Shown here: piece after piece, positions 24,900 to 33,868 of the stretch
How positions within the stretch are numbered: position 1 is the stretch's first letter
How the letters are laid out: each line of letters starts with the position of its first letter
Assembly (NCBI GenBank): GCA_002293145.1
Contig: DBCO01000015.1
Coordinates: 46,509 to 110,508, forward strand
Direction: 5' to 3'
Length of the DNA stretch: 64,000 nucleotides
Source: Akkermansiaceae bacterium UBA956
GTDB taxonomy: Bacteria > Verrucomicrobiota > Verrucomicrobiia > Verrucomicrobiales > Akkermansiaceae
Notes under the pieces: model-generated
What the model was told of the DNA's origin: nothing
What the model saw: only the letters and a program-made list of their open reading frames with translations
Database searches by the model: none
Translations under genes and position numbers: made by a program

Positions 24900-26312
24900 T
24901 CAGAAATCGAGGTAGATCTCGGTACGCCGATTGGCGCGACGGCCATCGGGATCATCTTCGCCTTCTGCATTGACGTTGGGCCGACGCGGCTCGGAAAGCC
25001 CTTTAGCGGCAGTGATAATTTGCGCAGAATTGACACCTGCAGCGATCAGATTGACCTTCACGGCTTCGGCGCGTTTGGCGGACAAGCTTTTATTGTAGTC
25101 GGCCGAACCTAAAGCATCCGTATGACCCGATAGGTGAATTTTTTTCTTATTATCAGTCTTAAGAATCATGGCAACAATCGCCAACTGACGCTCGGTGCGG
25201 AATGTGATTTCTTCCGCATCAAAGTCGAAGTAGAGCACGAGGGTATCTCCACCATCGGGATTCTTAATCAGCGGAGTATAGTAGACATCGCCACCTTCAA
25301 CACGATTGGCGTAGTCGGAGAGCAATTGATCGAGATTCAGTTCATCAATCACCCAGTTCGAGCGCTCAGGTGATTTTTTCAAGGTGATGGCAAATTGCGC
25401 AGCCTGGGTGCCGTCAGAGGCTTCGACGTAGGCAAGAAACGAGGCGACTGCTTCTTTCTGGATGACCGAGCGCAGTGGTTTTTGATTGCGTAGTTTGTAA
25501 TTCCCCTCTTCAAACAAAATGCACAGACCTGCGAGGGTGGCATCGGAGACTTTTTCGGGGTTCACGAACTCTTTTGCTAGCGTGAAATTCTGATTCAGCA
25601 CGGCGAGCAAAAAGGCATCAGAAATTCCTAACGAATCTACAATCAAGGCACGAGCAATTGCCTCTCCATCGCCGGGGGGAAGTGTGATTTTTTCCACACT
25701 CCACAGGTTGTTTGCCTTCATCAGATCTATGTAAATGCGATCAAGGCCCACCTCGCGATCGGCCAATTCCAAGGAATAACGAGCGCGCTTGTTGACTTCG
25801 AGTTCGCCGACCTCACGCACGGGATTGGGCACACGCAGTTTGAATCGCCCTTGACCACTGAGCTTTTTCAAGCGATCTAACATATCTGGTGTGAGCGCTT
25901 GCTTGCCGATGAGTTTTTCGGCAGTGGCATAGTCTTGATCAGCCAAAGCTTTGCCAATGGCCGTGACAAGATCGAGCGGATCATCTTGTGCCGGCTGTAC
26001 AGGAGTGACGCCGGTAGTTTTGAGCGACTCTTCTGCCTCCAGCAGCGGATCTTTTTTCGGCGCTGCTTTGTTTTCGACCACGAGCGCTGCGGGAGGAGTG
26101 CTGTGTTGCGTAGTGATGCGTTTTTGGCGCTTGGAATATTCTAGCATTACCAAGGAAGTGCTCAAGGCGAGCAGGACAAAAAAAAGCAATAAGACTAGCG
26201 CAGCCTTCGACTTCGGTTGCGCATCTCTCCAAGAACCAGCTGTTGCTGCGGCTTGGTGGCTGGGTGCGGCTGCTTCTGATTCAATTGATGATGTATAACC
26301 GGAGTCGTCCAT
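24900..26312 (-). CDS. OmpA-domain protein with single transmembrane anchor
   Basis: The protein has 470 residues. A short cytoplasmic segment precedes a transmembrane helix (about 36-58). The middle region (about 90-350) contains two similar halves beginning DLVTAIGKALADQDYA and ALIVDSLGISDAFLLA, suggesting an internal duplication. The C-terminal OmpA/MotB domain (about 360-470) has HLSGHTDALGSADYN, LSAKRAEAV and RRANRRTEI, which bind peptidoglycan. It starts 20 bp after the kinase gene stop, so a kinase-substrate or sensor relation across the envelope is plausible. Confidence 0.9.
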   Translation of the reverse strand: MDDSGYTSSIESEAAAPSHQAAATAGSWRDAQPKSKAALVLLLFFVLLALSTSLVMLEYSKRQKRITTQHSTPPAALVVENKAAPKKDPLLEAEESLKTTGVTPVQPAQDDPLDLVTAIGKALADQDYATAEKLIGKQALTPDMLDRLKKLSGQGRFKLRVPNPVREVGELEVNKRARYSLELADREVGLDRIYIDLMKANNLWSVEKITLPPGDGEAIARALIVDSLGISDAFLLAVLNQNFTLAKEFVNPEKVSDATLAGLCILFEEGNYKLRNQKPLRSVIQKEAVASFLAYVEASDGTQAAQFAITLKKSPERSNWVIDELNLDQLLSDYANRVEGGDVYYTPLIKNPDGGDTLVLYFDFDAEEITFRTERQLAIVAMILKTDNKKKIHLSGHTDALGSADYNKSLSAKRAEAVKVNLIAAGVNSAQIITAAKGLSEPRRPNVNAEGEDDPDGRRANRRTEIYLDF

Positions 26313-26332
26313 GATTGATTACAATTCTGGTA

Positions 26333-29056
26333 TTATTCTTCTTCGATCAAGGATTCAGTCCATTGCTCGACGTCCTCGGCATCTTCGAGATAATCTTTCA
26401 ACTGGCGCACGAGATCTTGTTGACCGGAGTTTTGTGCTGCTGATCCCATTTCCTTAAGCTTGACGACGTAGGCATCGCGGATGCGTCCGCAACGCAGAAG
26501 GAATGCAGCATCAATTTCCTTTTGTTTGGTAAAGTTGTAGGTGTGGAATTTGACAATGTCTGGGTGCATTTCCGGAGCTTCTCCATCATCATAATTCTCC
26601 TCTACGGCAGCGGTAATCTCTTCTGCGGTTGGTACACGCGCACCGTTACAAGTCGTCATAATGATTTCCAATGGCATTTTCCATTGCAGCTGAATCAGCG
26701 GTTTAAGTTGACCGTGCCAGACTTCGAGGTCCCATTTCAAATCCTTCATATTTGCCGCCAAATTCGCATTGCGCTCCTTATCGGCAGCGACGACGAGATC
26801 TCGGGCTTTGGTGATCAATCCTGCAACATCGGGAGTGCCAGCATTTATTGTATCTTGTTCGGCAGACTGAGCTTTGGCATCCTTGCTCCACTCCAGTAAC
26901 ACGCCATCGGCTTTTTCATCGGGAGACATATTGTGCCAACCTTTACCGGGACGATAGACCATGGCAGAGGCATCCTCATCGTCGTCGAGTTCCTTTGACG
27001 ACCAATCCGCATAGGTCCATGGTTCCTTGGTGATCCAGGTCCACACGCCAGCAATTTTTTCGCCAGCCAACCAAATGCCAGCCTCTGCTTCCAGTTGTTG
27101 CATGTGATCCTTGACCCAGTAGTTTTCCTCCTTGGTGCTAAGTGCTGCTATGTGCGCGCCAGAACGAGCGGCGAATTCAGCAGCTTCACTGCGAGTCATT
27201 TTACGAACAATTGGCAAAAAGTATCGACTGCCCTGCACCATTGTGCCAGGCGGATAGATTGGTTGATCCGTGTCTAGGGATTTTTTCGTTTTTTGGAGAA
27301 TGGCAGCGAGCGAAGAAGGATTCGAGCCATCACGATGCCACGCCATGACGAACGCTAGCTTGCGATGTCCCTCTGCTGCTTTGACGTTACCCAAATGGGA
27401 GAGTGTAGCAAAAGAGCCAATACCAGGAGGCGTTTTCTCAAAACTCCACGGATTACCATCGAGCAAGGTCCACTGATCACGGCCAGTCAATCCCGCGCCA
27501 AGCCAAATGGTTTCGCTATTTTGCAACATATCGCCGAGCAGAGTGAGTGAGTCGTCGCTTTCTGGAAGAGCGATATGCGCGCCGTGATTTTCTGTAAATT
27601 CGAGCGCTTGGTCCCACGTCATTTCTTCCGTGACGAGGAAAAAATCAAGATCTCCACGACGTTTGACGCCGATGGGCATTTCGGCGCGTTCACCTTTCGA
27701 CAGCGCGAACTGCAAGCGTTCAAGCGACTCCATGGGAGTCTCGACCTTCGGTGGAGCGGGTTCCACTTTCTCAGGAGTAACATTGCTACTAATGGCATTA
27801 TTTTCAGCCATAACCTTCGGTTGATCTGGGATTTTCGCGGCCTGTTCTGCTTCGCTGCGGCGGCGCATTTCCTCTTCTTTGATCCTGAGATTATGCGCAT
27901 ACTCCTTCTTCGCGACCGTGTCTTTGTGAATCTCCAATTTTTGGTAAACAAAGACTAAAACGACGAGCAGAGCAGCAATGATGAGCATGTTGCGCACCAA
28001 TGGCCAGTTGGAATTGGCAGAAGGAAGATCAAGTGGAGGAAGAAAGCCATCGGCAACTTCATCGGCAACTTCATCAGCACCCGCTGGCTTCTCGAGATTT
28101 CGTGGTGGTGTTGCAAGGCTCGCTGGAGAACTTTCGGGAGCAACTGCAGTTACAACCTCAGGCTTTTGTGCCACGACGGCTTTTTGCATAGGTGCCGCCT
28201 TGGGCAGTTTGCCAGGCAGAGGTCGGGACGTAGGAGATAGATTGCGAGTAGGCTTGGCTGCGGATGATTTTAAAGCCTCGCGGATCGCATTGGCCATGGA
28301 GTCAGCATCCGGATAGCGCATGATCGGATTCGGATGCGTAGCACGCTGAATGACAAGGTCAAACTCTGAGCCGCAATTGCAAAGCGAGGAAGGCAGCACA
28401 TTAGGCTTGGGCTTCACGGCCGTGAGCAATTCATGAAGCATGACGCCCACAGCAAAGAGATCGGAGCGGCGGTCAGCGCGTTCAGGATGGGACAACACCT
28501 CTGGGGCGGAATAGCCTGGGGTGCCCATCACAATTCCCTCGTGCTTGACGCCAACTGCCTGAGCAAGACCGAAGTCGCCAATTTTTGGTTCAGCCTTAGT
28601 GGTCAGCAAAATATTCGCAGGCTTGATGTCGCGGTGAATGATGCCATTTTCGTGAGCATGACTCAGACCTTTGCAGATGCCAATGACAATGCGACTGGCT
28701 TCTTCCCGATCAATTTGTGCGTTCCACGCCGAGTGATACAAAGATTTGCCAGGCACGTATTCCATGGCAATGTAAAGCATGCCATCAACATCTCCCGAAT
28801 CAAAAATTGCAATTAAATTCGGATGATTGAGCCGCGCCATCGCTCGCGCTTCAGTCTGGAATGACACGCGGAACTCCTGATCAGCGCTGAGCTCTCGGGG
28901 CAGAATTTTCACCGCTACTTCTCGATCCAGCGATATTTGTTTAGCACGGTAAACGGCTCCCATACCGCCTTTGGCGATGAAGTCGATAAAATGGTATGCT
29001 GGGAGCTGCTCGTTAAGAGTCTCCAAGGAGGGCGGAGTAAATGGTGTAGATTCCAC
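26333..29056 (-). CDS. Transmembrane Ser/Thr protein kinase with C-type-lectin-like domains
   Basis: The protein has 907 residues with a GTG start. The kinase domain (about 20-285) is complete: GKGGMGAVYRA, VAVKIL (Lys), HRDIKPANI, GDFGLA and GTPGYSAPE. A Pro/Ala-rich juxtamembrane part leads to a transmembrane helix at about 350-370. Outside are two C-type-lectin-like modules (about 463-590 and 605-725), the second with a clear IWLAGEKIAGVWTWITKEPW core. A helical C-terminal part follows. It probably senses an extracellular or peptidoglycan ligand and phosphorylates cytoplasmic proteins. The OmpA-domain gene directly downstream is a natural partner. The divergent CPBP protease gene starts 117 bp away. 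Confidence 0.92.
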   Translation of the reverse strand: MESTPFTPPSLETLNEQLPAYHFIDFIAKGGMGAVYRAKQISLDREVAVKILPRELSADQEFRVSFQTEARAMARLNHPNLIAIFDSGDVDGMLYIAMEYVPGKSLYHSAWNAQIDREEASRIVIGICKGLSHAHENGIIHRDIKPANILLTTKAEPKIGDFGLAQAVGVKHEGIVMGTPGYSAPEVLSHPERADRRSDLFAVGVMLHELLTAVKPKPNVLPSSLCNCGSEFDLVIQRATHPNPIMRYPDADSMANAIREALKSSAAKPTRNLSPTSRPLPGKLPKAAPMQKAVVAQKPEVVTAVAPESSPASLATPPRNLEKPAGADEVADEVADGFLPPLDLPSANSNWPLVRNMLIIAALLVVLVFVYQKLEIHKDTVAKKEYAHNLRIKEEEMRRRSEAEQAAKIPDQPKVMAENNAISSNVTPEKVEPAPPKVETPMESLERLQFALSKGERAEMPIGVKRRGDLDFFLVTEEMTWDQALEFTENHGAHIALPESDDSLTLLGDMLQNSETIWLGAGLTGRDQWTLLDGNPWSFEKTPPGIGSFATLSHLGNVKAAEGHRKLAFVMAWHRDGSNPSSLAAILQKTKKSLDTDQPIYPPGTMVQGSRYFLPIVRKMTRSEAAEFAARSGAHIAALSTKEENYWVKDHMQQLEAEAGIWLAGEKIAGVWTWITKEPWTYADWSSKELDDDEDASAMVYRPGKGWHNMSPDEKADGVLLEWSKDAKAQSAEQDTINAGTPDVAGLITKARDLVVAADKERNANLAANMKDLKWDLEVWHGQLKPLIQLQWKMPLEIIMTTCNGARVPTAEEITAAVEENYDDGEAPEMHPDIVKFHTYNFTKQKEIDAAFLLRCGRIRDAYVVKLKEMGSAAQNSGQQDLVRQLKDYLEDAEDVEQWTESLIEEE

Positions 29057-29172
29057 TGTGTGTTGAGGTTACGGGTTACGTAGCAAGATTCTTTCCAAAT
29101 TGCGATAAAAATCAAGCTTAGAGCGGAAAAAAATGCAACCCTATAAAATGAACTAGCAGCAATTCTTTACCA

Positions 29173-30225
29173 ATGCTATGCTCCGGCGTGACCGAGACCG
29201 CATCTTCATCGTTCAGCCTCACGACTTTGCTACTTCTAGCCACTTTTGCAGTGGCAGCAGGAATTTTTTTCATCGGCTGTATCGTGCAATCGCTGAAGCG
29301 CCCATCGCGTGACGCTCAATCATCCATGCTTCCGCCAAATCTGGCTCCGGAGCACTTACTAAAAGCTTCAGAGCCCATTGAATTGCCTGAAAACACTCCA
29401 CCCCTTCCTAGATCGTCGGATTTTACGATATATCAAGCTCCCGCAGCCTTCTTCACTCATCCCATACCTCAACTACCGCCGGTAATGACGCGCTCGGGGA
29501 TTTTTGGCGAATGGTGTCACCCCATTGATCTCGCAGGTCTCGCCTTGGTATTTTTGATTTTCGCCGGCTTTGGGCTATCAAGCTCCATGGTGGAATCCTC
29601 GAGCGCTTCGCAGGCGCTCAGTTCTGACATTTTAATCTCCAATATTCTCATTTTCGCGTTCCTCGTTTTGATGGTCGTCATGATCGTCTGGTGGCGCATC
29701 AAACCCATTCAGTGGCTTGGTTTGCGCTGGAAGCAATGGTATCACGTTTTTTGGATCGGACCTTCTGCAGTCCTCAGTATGTGGATCGTCCTCGCCATTC
29801 TTCAGGCTTCAGGCTACGTGAAGTTCATGGAAAGTATTACTGGCGGTAATAGCACACAGGATGCCGTTAAACTCCTGCGCGAGAGCACGGACAATCTCGC
29901 CGTCGGTTTAATGGCCTTTTCCGCAGCAATTGTGGCCCCCATAGCCGAAGAGGTTATTTTCCGCGGCTATCTCTATCCTGTGGCAAAAAAATACAGCGGC
30001 CCTTGGGTCGGCATGCTTTTTTCCTCTCTCGTCTTTGCCGCAGGCCATGGCAATGTTCCGCTGATGCTGCCACTCTTTCTACTCGGCATGATCATGGCCT
30101 ACTCCTACGAGAAAACTGGTTCAATCCTCGCCCCTATTAGCATTCATTTTTGCTTCAATTCCGCCACCGTGCTGATGCAGCTTACAGTCCGCTCCGGACT
30201 CATTGACCTCCCCGAAACCGCATGA
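29173..30225 (+). CDS. CPBP-family intramembrane metalloprotease
   Basis: The protein has 350 residues and is polytopic. Hydrophobic segments lie at about 13-36, 120-145, 155-175, 190-215 and several in the C-terminal half. The CPBP/CAAX-protease motifs are EEVIFRGYLYP (Glu-Glu and Arg), FAAGHG (His) and SIHFCFNSA (His and Asn), all present, so it should be active. It may process prenylated or membrane peptides or serve in immunity to bacteriocins. The stop overlaps thiL by 4 bp. The first 110 residues contain a Pro-rich cytoplasmic loop not typical of the family. Confidence 0.9.
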   Translation: MLCSGVTETASSSFSLTTLLLLATFAVAAGIFFIGCIVQSLKRPSRDAQSSMLPPNLAPEHLLKASEPIELPENTPPLPRSSDFTIYQAPAAFFTHPIPQLPPVMTRSGIFGEWCHPIDLAGLALVFLIFAGFGLSSSMVESSSASQALSSDILISNILIFAFLVLMVVMIVWWRIKPIQWLGLRWKQWYHVFWIGPSAVLSMWIVLAILQASGYVKFMESITGGNSTQDAVKLLRESTDNLAVGLMAFSAAIVAPIAEEVIFRGYLYPVAKKYSGPWVGMLFSSLVFAAGHGNVPLMLPLFLLGMIMAYSYEKTGSILAPISIHFCFNSATVLMQLTVRSGLIDLPETA

Positions 30226-31127
30226 GCCTGAAAGCCCAAGACATAGGTGAAGACGATTTAATCCAACGTTTGTTGGGAAAAATACCAATCGTTCCTACTT
30301 CACTTCATACCGGCCCAGGTGATGATTGTGCCGTGGCTCCTCTCGATGAAGATCACTGGCAATTGCTCAAGACCGATGCCATCGTCGAAAGCATACATTT
30401 TTTTCCTACCGATGAGGCCAAGCGCGTCGGATGGAAGGCCATCGCCCGCGTCGTAAGCGACTTCGCCGCCATGGGTGGCCGCCCCCAATGGTTTTTGGTC
30501 ACCTTAGGCATCCCCCAATCCTACTCCATCGAAAAACTCGAACAACTCTACGCCGGCATGGGTGAGTGCCTGCAATCCTACGGAGGCTCGCTTTGCGGAG
30601 GAGAAACCACAAGCATCCCCGCGGGCGGAGCCTTGATGATCTCCATCGCCGCCACGGGATGGGTGAAAAAATCCCAACTCACCCTGCGCTCGACAGCTGC
30701 GCAGGATGACGTCATCTTTGTCACAGGTCATCTCGGAGGCTCGCTCGCGGGGCGACATCTCGATGTCACACCGCGCTTGCTCGAAGCCGAATGGCTCACC
30801 AGTCGCAGCTTCCCGAGCGCCATGATGGATCTATCCGATGGATTAGCCAGAGACCTGCCCCGCCTCGCCGCGGCCTCGAATCTCGGCTACCAGCTCGATC
30901 TATCATCGCTACCGCTACACAATGGCTGCTCTGCCGCGCAAGCACTCAGCGATGGCGAAGACTATGAGCTTCTTTTTACTGTCAATCCAGATCGCATCGC
31001 CCAACTCAAGCAACAATGGAGTCTCGAATTTCCCGATACCCCGATCACGCGCGTGGGCACCATCGTTCGCATTGACGAGAGCATGCAACTCAAAGGCGGC
31101 TGGGATCACTTCGCTGCAGAGCGCTAA
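30222..31127 (+). CDS. thiL: Thiamine-monophosphate kinase
   Basis: The protein has 301 residues. ThiL phosphorylates thiamine monophosphate to the active diphosphate using ATP. The AIR-synthase-like fold is recognised by GDDCAV, LLKTDAIVESIHF, KAIARVVSDFAAMGG, CGGETTS, MMDLSDGLARDL and GEDYELLF. It is coupled to the CPBP gene upstream by a 4-bp overlap. A 168-bp gap without a convincing gene follows. A candidate ThiS lies about 4 kb downstream; no other thiamine genes are nearby. Confidence 0.94.
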   Translation: MSLKAQDIGEDDLIQRLLGKIPIVPTSLHTGPGDDCAVAPLDEDHWQLLKTDAIVESIHFFPTDEAKRVGWKAIARVVSDFAAMGGRPQWFLVTLGIPQSYSIEKLEQLYAGMGECLQSYGGSLCGGETTSIPAGGALMISIAATGWVKKSQLTLRSTAAQDDVIFVTGHLGGSLAGRHLDVTPRLLEAEWLTSRSFPSAMMDLSDGLARDLPRLAAASNLGYQLDLSSLPLHNGCSAAQALSDGEDYELLFTVNPDRIAQLKQQWSLEFPDTPITRVGTIVRIDESMQLKGGWDHFAAER

Positions 31128-31295
31128 AATTTTTTCTCGATTGCCCGAACGCAAACTTGCCAAACAAGCATCAATCAGCAATTCTATCCGTGACCGCGTC
31201 GCATGCACAATTCATCACGGCACAACCACTACCTCGACCGCATCCCGCGCTAACAATACGTCTTCGACACCCTTCATCCCTCTGGAGTCCTCTAA

Positions 31296-32045
31296 ATGCC
31301 TGACACCTCTGCACATCCATCACCCCCCCCTGACGCAGTCGCAAAGTCTGCACAGAAAAAATCCGCCATCAAAGGTGGAACGAAGGAAAAAATCATCGGT
31401 AATCTCGTTGGCTACATCATTCAACTCCTCTCTCGCACCCTGCGCATCCGCTTCGAACGCCCCGAGTCGTTTGAGGCGCTCGATAGCTCAGTGATCCTCG
31501 TTTTTTGGCACGGCCAAATCATTCCCGCCACCGCGGCATGGATTCACTGCTGCCCTCGCCCCATGCCGCTCGTCGCACTCACAAGCGCCAGCAAAGATGG
31601 AGCCATCATCGAGCACACCATGAGCACCTTCGATGTGCAATCCGTGCGCGGCTCATCCTCGCGCCGCGGCACCGCTGCACTTATCGAACTGAAAAAAACG
31701 CTCGATGCCGGAAATGACATTTGCATCACCCCGGATGGACCACGCGGGCCACACCGCATCCTTCAACTCGGCCCCCTCAAGCTCGCTCAGCTTACTGGCG
31801 TCCCCATACTTCCCCTTCGCGTCCATTGCTCTTCTTCTTGGAAACTCAAAACCTGGGACAGCTTCGAGATCCCCAAACCCTTTTCCACGCTATATCTGTC
31901 CATCGATGCCCCCCATTTCATCCCCCGCAAATGCAGCGAAGAGGAAATGGAAACCCTGCGCTGCCAAATCGAAGGCAACTTATCGCTGAGCGATCAGACC
32001 GATTCTGCACAACCACAATCTCACACCACACCAACCACACCATGA
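31296..32045 (+). CDS. DUF374 lysophospholipid acyltransferase-like protein
   Basis: The protein has 249 residues and belongs to the DUF374 branch of the LPLAT fold. VILVFWHGQIIPA holds the FWH form of the acyltransferase HX4D region. SSRRGTAALIELK and ITPDGPRGPHRILQLG are the substrate-binding blocks, followed by ILPLRVHCSSSWKLKTWD. It probably adds an acyl chain to a lipid A or phospholipid precursor at the inner membrane; the family is otherwise uncharacterised. The N-terminal 30 residues are Pro/Lys-rich and weakly conserved-looking. The stop overlaps folD by 4 bp. Confidence 0.88.
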   Translation: MPDTSAHPSPPPDAVAKSAQKKSAIKGGTKEKIIGNLVGYIIQLLSRTLRIRFERPESFEALDSSVILVFWHGQIIPATAAWIHCCPRPMPLVALTSASKDGAIIEHTMSTFDVQSVRGSSSRRGTAALIELKKTLDAGNDICITPDGPRGPHRILQLGPLKLAQLTGVPILPLRVHCSSSWKLKTWDSFEIPKPFSTLYLSIDAPHFIPRKCSEEEMETLRCQIEGNLSLSDQTDSAQPQSHTTPTTP

Positions 32046-32920
32046 ATCTCATCGACGGAAAAGCCGTAGCCGCCACCGTTCTTGCCGAATGCCGCCAAGA
32101 AGTACTCGCCCTCACCACCCAAGGTATCCAGCCTGGCCTCGCTGTTGTCCTCGTCGGCGAAGATCCTGCCTCCCAAGTCTACGTCGGCTCCAAAGTCAAA
32201 ACTTGCGGTGATCTCGGCATTTTCTCGCAAAAAATTGTTCTCCCCGCCAGCACTAGCCAAGAGGAACTCATGCAAGTCGTGCGCGATCTCAACAACGATC
32301 CCGCGATCCACGGCATCCTCGTTCAGAGCCCACCGCCCAAGCACATCGACGAAGAAGAAATCATCCGCGCCATCGATCCGCGCAAAGACGTCGATGGCTT
32401 CCATCCCGAAAACGTCGCCAAGCTCGCACTCGAAGACCCCAGCGGCTTTGTCCCCTGCACCCCCGCCGGCTCAATGCGCCTCCTCGCCGCCGCTGGCATC
32501 GATACCAATGGTGCCGAAGCCGTAGTCCTTGGTCGCAGCATGATCGTCGGCAAGCCCATGGCTCTGCTCCTCATGGCAAAAAATGCCAATGCCACCGTCA
32601 CCGTCGCCCATTCTCGATCCAAAGACCTCCCCGCCATCTGCCGCCGTGCCGATATCCTCATCGCCGCCGTAGGCCGCCCCGATATGGTCAAGGCCGATTG
32701 GGTCAAAGACGGTGCCGTCGTCATCGATGTCGGCATCAACCGCGTCGAAGACCCCAGCAAAAAATCCGGCTACCGCCTCACCGGCGATGTCGATTTCTCC
32801 AGCGTATCCCCCAAATGCCGCGCCATCACACCCGTTCCTGGCGGCGTCGGACCCATGACAATCGCCATGCTCATGAAAAACACCCTCCAGGCAGCAAGAC
32901 AGCAAAAAGGCATTGCCTGA
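32042..32920 (+). CDS. folD: Methylenetetrahydrofolate dehydrogenase/cyclohydrolase
   Basis: The protein has 292 residues. FolD interconverts 5,10-methylene-, methenyl- and 10-formyl-tetrahydrofolate with NADP. Signatures are YVGSKVKTCGDLGI with the catalytic Lys, GILVQSPPPKHID, DGFHPENVAKLA, VLGRSMIVGKPMALLL and PGGVGPMTIAMLMKN. The start ATG overlaps the acyltransferase stop (ATGA), which fixes the start; longer upstream extensions read through the acyltransferase in another frame. It is the last gene of the 29.2-32.9 kb operon. Confidence 0.96.
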   Translation: MNLIDGKAVAATVLAECRQEVLALTTQGIQPGLAVVLVGEDPASQVYVGSKVKTCGDLGIFSQKIVLPASTSQEELMQVVRDLNNDPAIHGILVQSPPPKHIDEEEIIRAIDPRKDVDGFHPENVAKLALEDPSGFVPCTPAGSMRLLAAAGIDTNGAEAVVLGRSMIVGKPMALLLMAKNANATVTVAHSRSKDLPAICRRADILIAAVGRPDMVKADWVKDGAVVIDVGINRVEDPSKKSGYRLTGDVDFSSVSPKCRAITPVPGGVGPMTIAMLMKNTLQAARQQKGIA

Positions 32921-33403
32921 ACCTTGGACTGCGGCTGTCCCGCTGCCGCTTGATCCGCAGACAGCCCTGCTCCCATCAGCGGTCGACAGCCAAGCGTCTT
33001 CAGCAAACCTAGTGCATGTTCGACAACTCAACACACCTAATTTCGATTCGGCCTTTTTCCAACCTTTTCGTTGAAACGATGCTCAAATACGCTGCGCATA
33101 GAATGCATCGTGCGCTGGATTCGGAAATCTCGCCACGATCCAAATATTGGAACAGAAGCAAACGTAGATAACGAAGAATGGAGAGGGAAGAATCAAGCAC
33201 TTCGTTATCCTTGTTGCCTTCTGCAGAAAAAATCATCCCTCACGCCCACTGGCGTTCCAGCAGGCTGCCTTGGGGAAAAGCTCCAGCATGGTTGGAGCAG
33301 TCCAAGCTACCTTTGGTCGCTATGAATCGGCATTTTGAGTGAGTTGAAAAATGCTGAGTTTTTCTCATCGCCAAGAAGTTATGGTTGTATAAGATGGGCG
33401 CAT
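32921..33403. other. Non-coding region with inverted repeats
   Basis: No convincing gene lies in about 480 bp between folD and nfeD. A GC-rich segment at 32929-32966 has complementary blocks CTGCGG/CCGCAG and GGCTGT/ACAGCC and could end the folD transcript, though there is no T-run. A small hairpin GCTCCA-7 nt-TGGAGC lies at 33280-33298. The promoter for nfeD should lie near 33330-33400. Confidence 0.5.
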
Positions 33404-33838
33404 ATGGATTGGTTGACCGCAGAATTGTTCTGGTTTCTCTTGGGTTTGGTCTTGCTCCTTGCGGAGTTTGCTCTGCCGGGTATCATTATTATGTTTTTTG
33501 GCATCGGTGCTTGGGTGACCGCGTTTACGACGTGGATTGGACTGACTCCGAACGCTACTTCGCAGAACATCGTTTTTGTGATTTCTTCCGTTCTGCTCTT
33601 GTTCGTGCTGCGCGCGAGGTTGCGGAGAATTTTCGTAGGCAATTCCACAGTTGACACGGTGGAAGATGAATACACGGGCAAGGAAGCCATCGTCTTGCAC
33701 GATGTTGATGACAGTAATGGCATCGTGGAAATGAAAGGTGCCGAGTGGCGTGCACGCTCGGAGTCTCCGATACCTTCATCATCGATCGTGATCATTGAAA
33801 AACGTGTAGGCCTCACGCTGCACGTTCGCCCTCGCTGA
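33404..33838 (+). CDS. Short NfeD-like membrane protein
   Basis: The protein has 144 residues from the ATG at 33404. Two or three transmembrane helices (about 5-30, 33-50 and 55-73, with LLAEFALPGIIIMFFGIGAW) are followed by a C-terminal OB-like domain (EDEYTGKEAIV and VEMKGAEWRARSE). This is the short NfeD type, which partners stomatin/flotillin proteins in membrane microdomains. The SPFH gene follows after 30 bp, the usual genetic pairing. Confidence 0.92.
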   Translation: MDWLTAELFWFLLGLVLLLAEFALPGIIIMFFGIGAWVTAFTTWIGLTPNATSQNIVFVISSVLLLFVLRARLRRIFVGNSTVDTVEDEYTGKEAIVLHDVDDSNGIVEMKGAEWRARSESPIPSSSIVIIEKRVGLTLHVRPR

Positions 33839-33868
33839 AGATAACCATTTTTTTACACACAAAATACT

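Noticed and set aside
30922..31494. Plus-strand frame bridging thiL and the acyltransferase gene
   Set aside because: It overlaps both real genes in another frame and has Ser/Thr/Pro-rich shadow composition; the 168-bp gap itself shows no gene.
31721..32041. N-terminal extension of folD
   Set aside because: It reads the acyltransferase gene in another frame; the FolD family begins at the ATG at 32042.
33280..33298. Hairpin before nfeD as a riboswitch
   Set aside because: Only six base pairs, with no recognisable aptamer or expression platform.
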